Source of the DNA: an uncultured Alistipes sp.
GTDB taxonomy: Bacteria; Bacteroidota; Bacteroidia; Bacteroidales; Rikenellaceae
Direction: 5' to 3'
NCBI GenBank assembly: GCA_959604655.1
Contig: CAUHCL010000020.1
Span: 1-24,238 of the forward strand
Length of the DNA stretch: 24,238 bases
Shown one piece after another: positions 22,520-24,238 of this stretch (positions within the stretch are counted from its first letter, which is position 1; each line of letters starts with the position of its first letter). Made by a program: the position numbers and the translations under genes. The notes under the pieces were generated by a model. The model was not told the DNA's origin, ran no database searches, and saw only the letters and a list, made by a program, of their open reading frames with translations.

Positions 22520-22556
22520 CCGTGCGTTGTCCCTCGGGGCGACGCACGGTTTTTTT
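22520..22556 (+). terminator. Intrinsic terminator of groESL
   Basis: The arms CCGTGCGTTGTCCC and GGGCGACGCACGG pair with two G-U wobbles around a very short loop, followed by a run of seven T residues (22550-22556). It is 26 bp past the groEL stop. Confidence 0.95.
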
Positions 22557-22585
22557 GTCTGCGGCGGGGCAGTCGCGGGCGGTGG

Positions 22586-24013
22586 TTACATCCGTCCGCC
22601 TCCGAGTTCGCGATAGAGGTCTATCCGTCGGTCGAACATCGCCAGCATTGCGTCGTAGAGATTCTTCTCGGCCTGCAACAGTCGGGTCTGCGCGGCCCAT
22701 ACGTCGAGGTAGGAGCCTCCGTCGGCCATGAGTCGGCGGGCATGCTTCAGTGCCGCCCAAAGCGATTGCGTCTGCTCGTAATACATCATCGTCCGACGTC
22801 GCGCCGAGGCGTAGCGCATCATGGTATTCGAGATCTCGCACTGGGCGGCCAGCACCGCGTCGCGCAGGCGTATGAACGAGACGCTTTGGCGGATCTCGCT
22901 TATGCGGCGCTGCATTCGCAGCTCCCCGCGGCGGAACAGCGGTTGCGTCACTCCTGCGAATACGTTGTACAGCATGGAGGTCGGCAGGTCGAACCAGTGC
23001 GTCATGCTCGCCGTTTCGAAGCCGACGTCGCCTTTGAGCGTGAGACGGGGATAGAGTGCGGCTCGCGCGGCACGTGCGAGGTGGTAATCCTCGAACAGCT
23101 GTTCTTCGGCCGCCGTTATGTCGGGGCGGTTGCGAAGCAGTTGCGCGGGGATGCCTATGCCGATGCTGTCGCGGAACATGCTCTGCCTGAACACTTCCTC
23201 CACGCTCGAACGCGGCAGTCGGCCTTCGGTGCGGCCCAGCAGGCGGTTGAGCGTGTTTTGCGTGATGAATATGTCGGCCTCTATGTCGGGCAGCTCGGCT
23301 TTCGATGCGTACATCTCCGACGACGCCTGTTCGCGTATCATCTGCGCATGGGGCAGAAGGCGTGTTCTCTTCTCGCCGACGGCCGCGGCTATCATGGCGT
23401 CGCATCCCGCCACGATGCTGTCGTTGCGGCTTATGCTCTGCTCGACGGAGAGCCGTCGGGCATCGAGTATCACCAGACGGTAGTACAGCGATGCCGCCTC
23501 GGCTATCAGCCTGGTGCGGACCGCTTCGCTCGCCGCGACGCTTTGCAGCAGCCTGTGTTCCCGAGCCTTGCGCAGATTCTTCATGCGCCCCCAGATGTCT
23601 ATCTCCCACGACGCTCCTGCCGAGAACACGTAATCCTCCGTCGTGTTGCGTCCGTATCCCGCATCCTTGTACGCGCCCGACAATTCGGCGTTCAGTTCGG
23701 GCAGACGCTCGCGGCGGCTGCGCCTGAAGTAGGCCTCGGCCTCGTCTATTTGCAGCATGGCTATGCGCAGCGACGGATTGTTCGTCAGGGCGCTGTCGAT
23801 TATGCGGCGCAGGTGGCGGTCGGTGTAGAAATCGTAATGTTTCATTCGGGCGGCCGACACGGTGTCGGCCGAGATGCCGTAAGGCGATTCTGGCATTACA
23901 TACCGCGCCGAATCTGATATTATCTCTTCCATACGCGGCATGTAGGCCTCGCGGTTGCAGGCTGTCAATGCCGCTGCCGCGAGCACGGCGATGACGATAC
24001 GCAGTGATCTCAT
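22586..24013 (-). CDS. TolC/OprM (NodT)-family outer-membrane efflux lipoprotein
   Basis: The 475-residue protein has a lipobox ending at C19 (ALTAC). Two TolC-type repeats follow: ALTNNPSLRIAMLQIDEAEA (about 76-95), the family element WEIDIWGRMKNLRKAREH (about 133-150), LLRNRPDITAAEEQL, LYPRLTLKGDVGF, GVTQPLFRRGELRMQ, and the end motif DLYRELGGG. These proteins form trimeric outer-membrane channels for RND or similar pumps. The start at 24013 puts the signal peptide first and is 35 bp from a -7 box; the frame upstream to 24124 is open but would precede the promoter. No membrane-fusion protein or inner-membrane pump gene follows it here, so the partner must be elsewhere. Confidence 0.93.
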   Translation of the reverse strand: MRSLRIVIAVLAAAALTACNREAYMPRMEEIISDSARYVMPESPYGISADTVSAARMKHYDFYTDRHLRRIIDSALTNNPSLRIAMLQIDEAEAYFRRSRRERLPELNAELSGAYKDAGYGRNTTEDYVFSAGASWEIDIWGRMKNLRKAREHRLLQSVAASEAVRTRLIAEAASLYYRLVILDARRLSVEQSISRNDSIVAGCDAMIAAAVGEKRTRLLPHAQMIREQASSEMYASKAELPDIEADIFITQNTLNRLLGRTEGRLPRSSVEEVFRQSMFRDSIGIGIPAQLLRNRPDITAAEEQLFEDYHLARAARAALYPRLTLKGDVGFETASMTHWFDLPTSMLYNVFAGVTQPLFRRGELRMQRRISEIRQSVSFIRLRDAVLAAQCEISNTMMRYASARRRTMMYYEQTQSLWAALKHARRLMADGGSYLDVWAAQTRLLQAEKNLYDAMLAMFDRRIDLYRELGGGRM

Positions 24014-24024
24014 AGTCGGATCAG

Positions 24025-24047
24025 GCTTGTTGAGGTGTATAACAAGC
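24025..24047. promoter_or_regulatory. Palindromic operator candidate at the efflux gene start
   Basis: GCTTGTT and AACAAGC are perfect arms around a 9-nt spacer, beginning one base downstream of the -7 box, across the expected transcription start. The layout is typical of a TetR/AcrR- or MarR-type repressor site; no such regulator gene is in the window. Confidence 0.45.
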
Positions 24048-24048
24048 G

Positions 24049-24056
24049 CAAATATA
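24049..24056 (-). promoter_or_regulatory. -7 box of the TolC-family gene
   Basis: On the minus strand TATATTTG, matching TAnnTTTG. The nearest TTG is 13 nt upstream, shorter than usual. Confidence 0.55.
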
Positions 24057-24144
24057 TGATATTTTTCGGCAATACCGCATTCGGACGCGAGCCGCAGCCT
24101 GCGGGCGGGATCGGCGGGCCGCAATTATGAAAACGGACGGTTGC

Positions 24145-24181
24145 GGAAAGAAAAACGGACGACTCGTGAAAGTCGTCCGTT
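24145..24181 (-). terminator. Intrinsic terminator of tRNA-Met
   Basis: Perfect 11-bp arms AACGGACGACT (24154-24164) and AGTCGTCCGTT (24171-24181). On the minus strand the stem is followed by TTTCTTTCC, a T-rich tail. Confidence 0.85.
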
Positions 24182-24185
24182 AAGG

Positions 24186-24238
24186 TAGCGGGAGGAGGAC
24201 TCGAACCTCCGACCTTCGGGTTATGAGCCCGACGAGCT
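24186..24238 (-). tRNA. tRNA-Met (anticodon CAT), 3' part, cut by window edge
   Basis: The visible minus-strand part starts within the D stem (AGCTCGTCGGGC), has the anticodon loop CTCATAA (CAT anticodon), the T arm GGAGGTTCGAGTCCTCC and the acceptor strand TCCCGCT with discriminator A. The first 20 or so bases lie outside the window. No CCA is encoded. Elongator rather than initiator is likely but cannot be settled without the 5' end. Confidence 0.9.

Noticed and set aside
20844..23609. Very long open frame (about 920 codons) on the minus strand across groEL and the TolC-family gene
   Set aside because: It lies antisense to groEL and out of frame with the TolC-type gene, has no recognisable domain, and is explained by the GC-rich codon use of the real genes.

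Overview
The window looks like a chromosomal stretch of a GC-rich member of Bacteroidales, most like Alistipes (Rikenellaceae). Three things suggest this: genes that read best as Bacteroidota families (HmuY, DUF2149, calycin-like lipoprotein, split LysO, CarboxypepD_reg-TonB receptors); repeated promoters of the Bacteroidota type (TTG/TTTG, about 20 nt, TAnnTTTG); and a base composition that looks near 60% GC by eye. The genus is an inference. No phage, insertion sequence, integrase or CRISPR array was seen.

Layout, left to right. The 3' end of an outer-membrane beta-barrel gene (1-1544, +) converges on a two-gene LysO-type lysine exporter (lysO-C and lysO-N, -). Upstream of these on the minus strand lies a LuxR-type regulator whose N-terminal half is a YtfE/RIC-like di-iron hemerythrin domain (2604-3560, -). 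Divergent from it is the centrepiece, a seven-gene, tightly spaced heme-utilisation operon (3743-12844, +): calycin-like lipoprotein, hmuY, hmuR (TonB receptor), hmuS (CobN-like chelatase), hmuT (membrane protein), hmuU (ExbB/TolQ-like) and hmuV (DUF2149, ExbD-like). After it come two perfect 76-bp tandem repeats plus one degenerate copy, each with a promoter, leading into queA (+). A small xenobiotic-response-type regulator with a four-helix membrane protein (-) and prfC/RF3 (-) follow. Next come a gene-free stretch of about 395 bp, a secreted protein resembling a TonB plug without a barrel (+), tRNA-His (-), a secreted heparinase II/III-family protein (-), groES-groEL (+) with an unusual promoter, a TolC/OprM-type outer-membrane lipoprotein (-), and the 3' part of tRNA-Met(CAU) (-).

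How the parts may work together. HmuY would capture heme at the surface and HmuR would import it across the outer membrane. HmuS, predicted to be anchored at both ends with its body in the periplasm, could act on the tetrapyrrole there. HmuU and HmuV look like a proton-driven motor pair placed with HmuS and HmuT. CobN enzymes normally use the ATPase partners CobS/CobT; none is encoded here, and the membrane motor may replace them. The divergent di-iron regulator faces this operon across a 182-bp region holding two mirrored promoters and a palindrome, so it is a candidate iron, oxygen or nitric-oxide sensor for the locus. Functions rest on motif recognition by eye; no database search was run.
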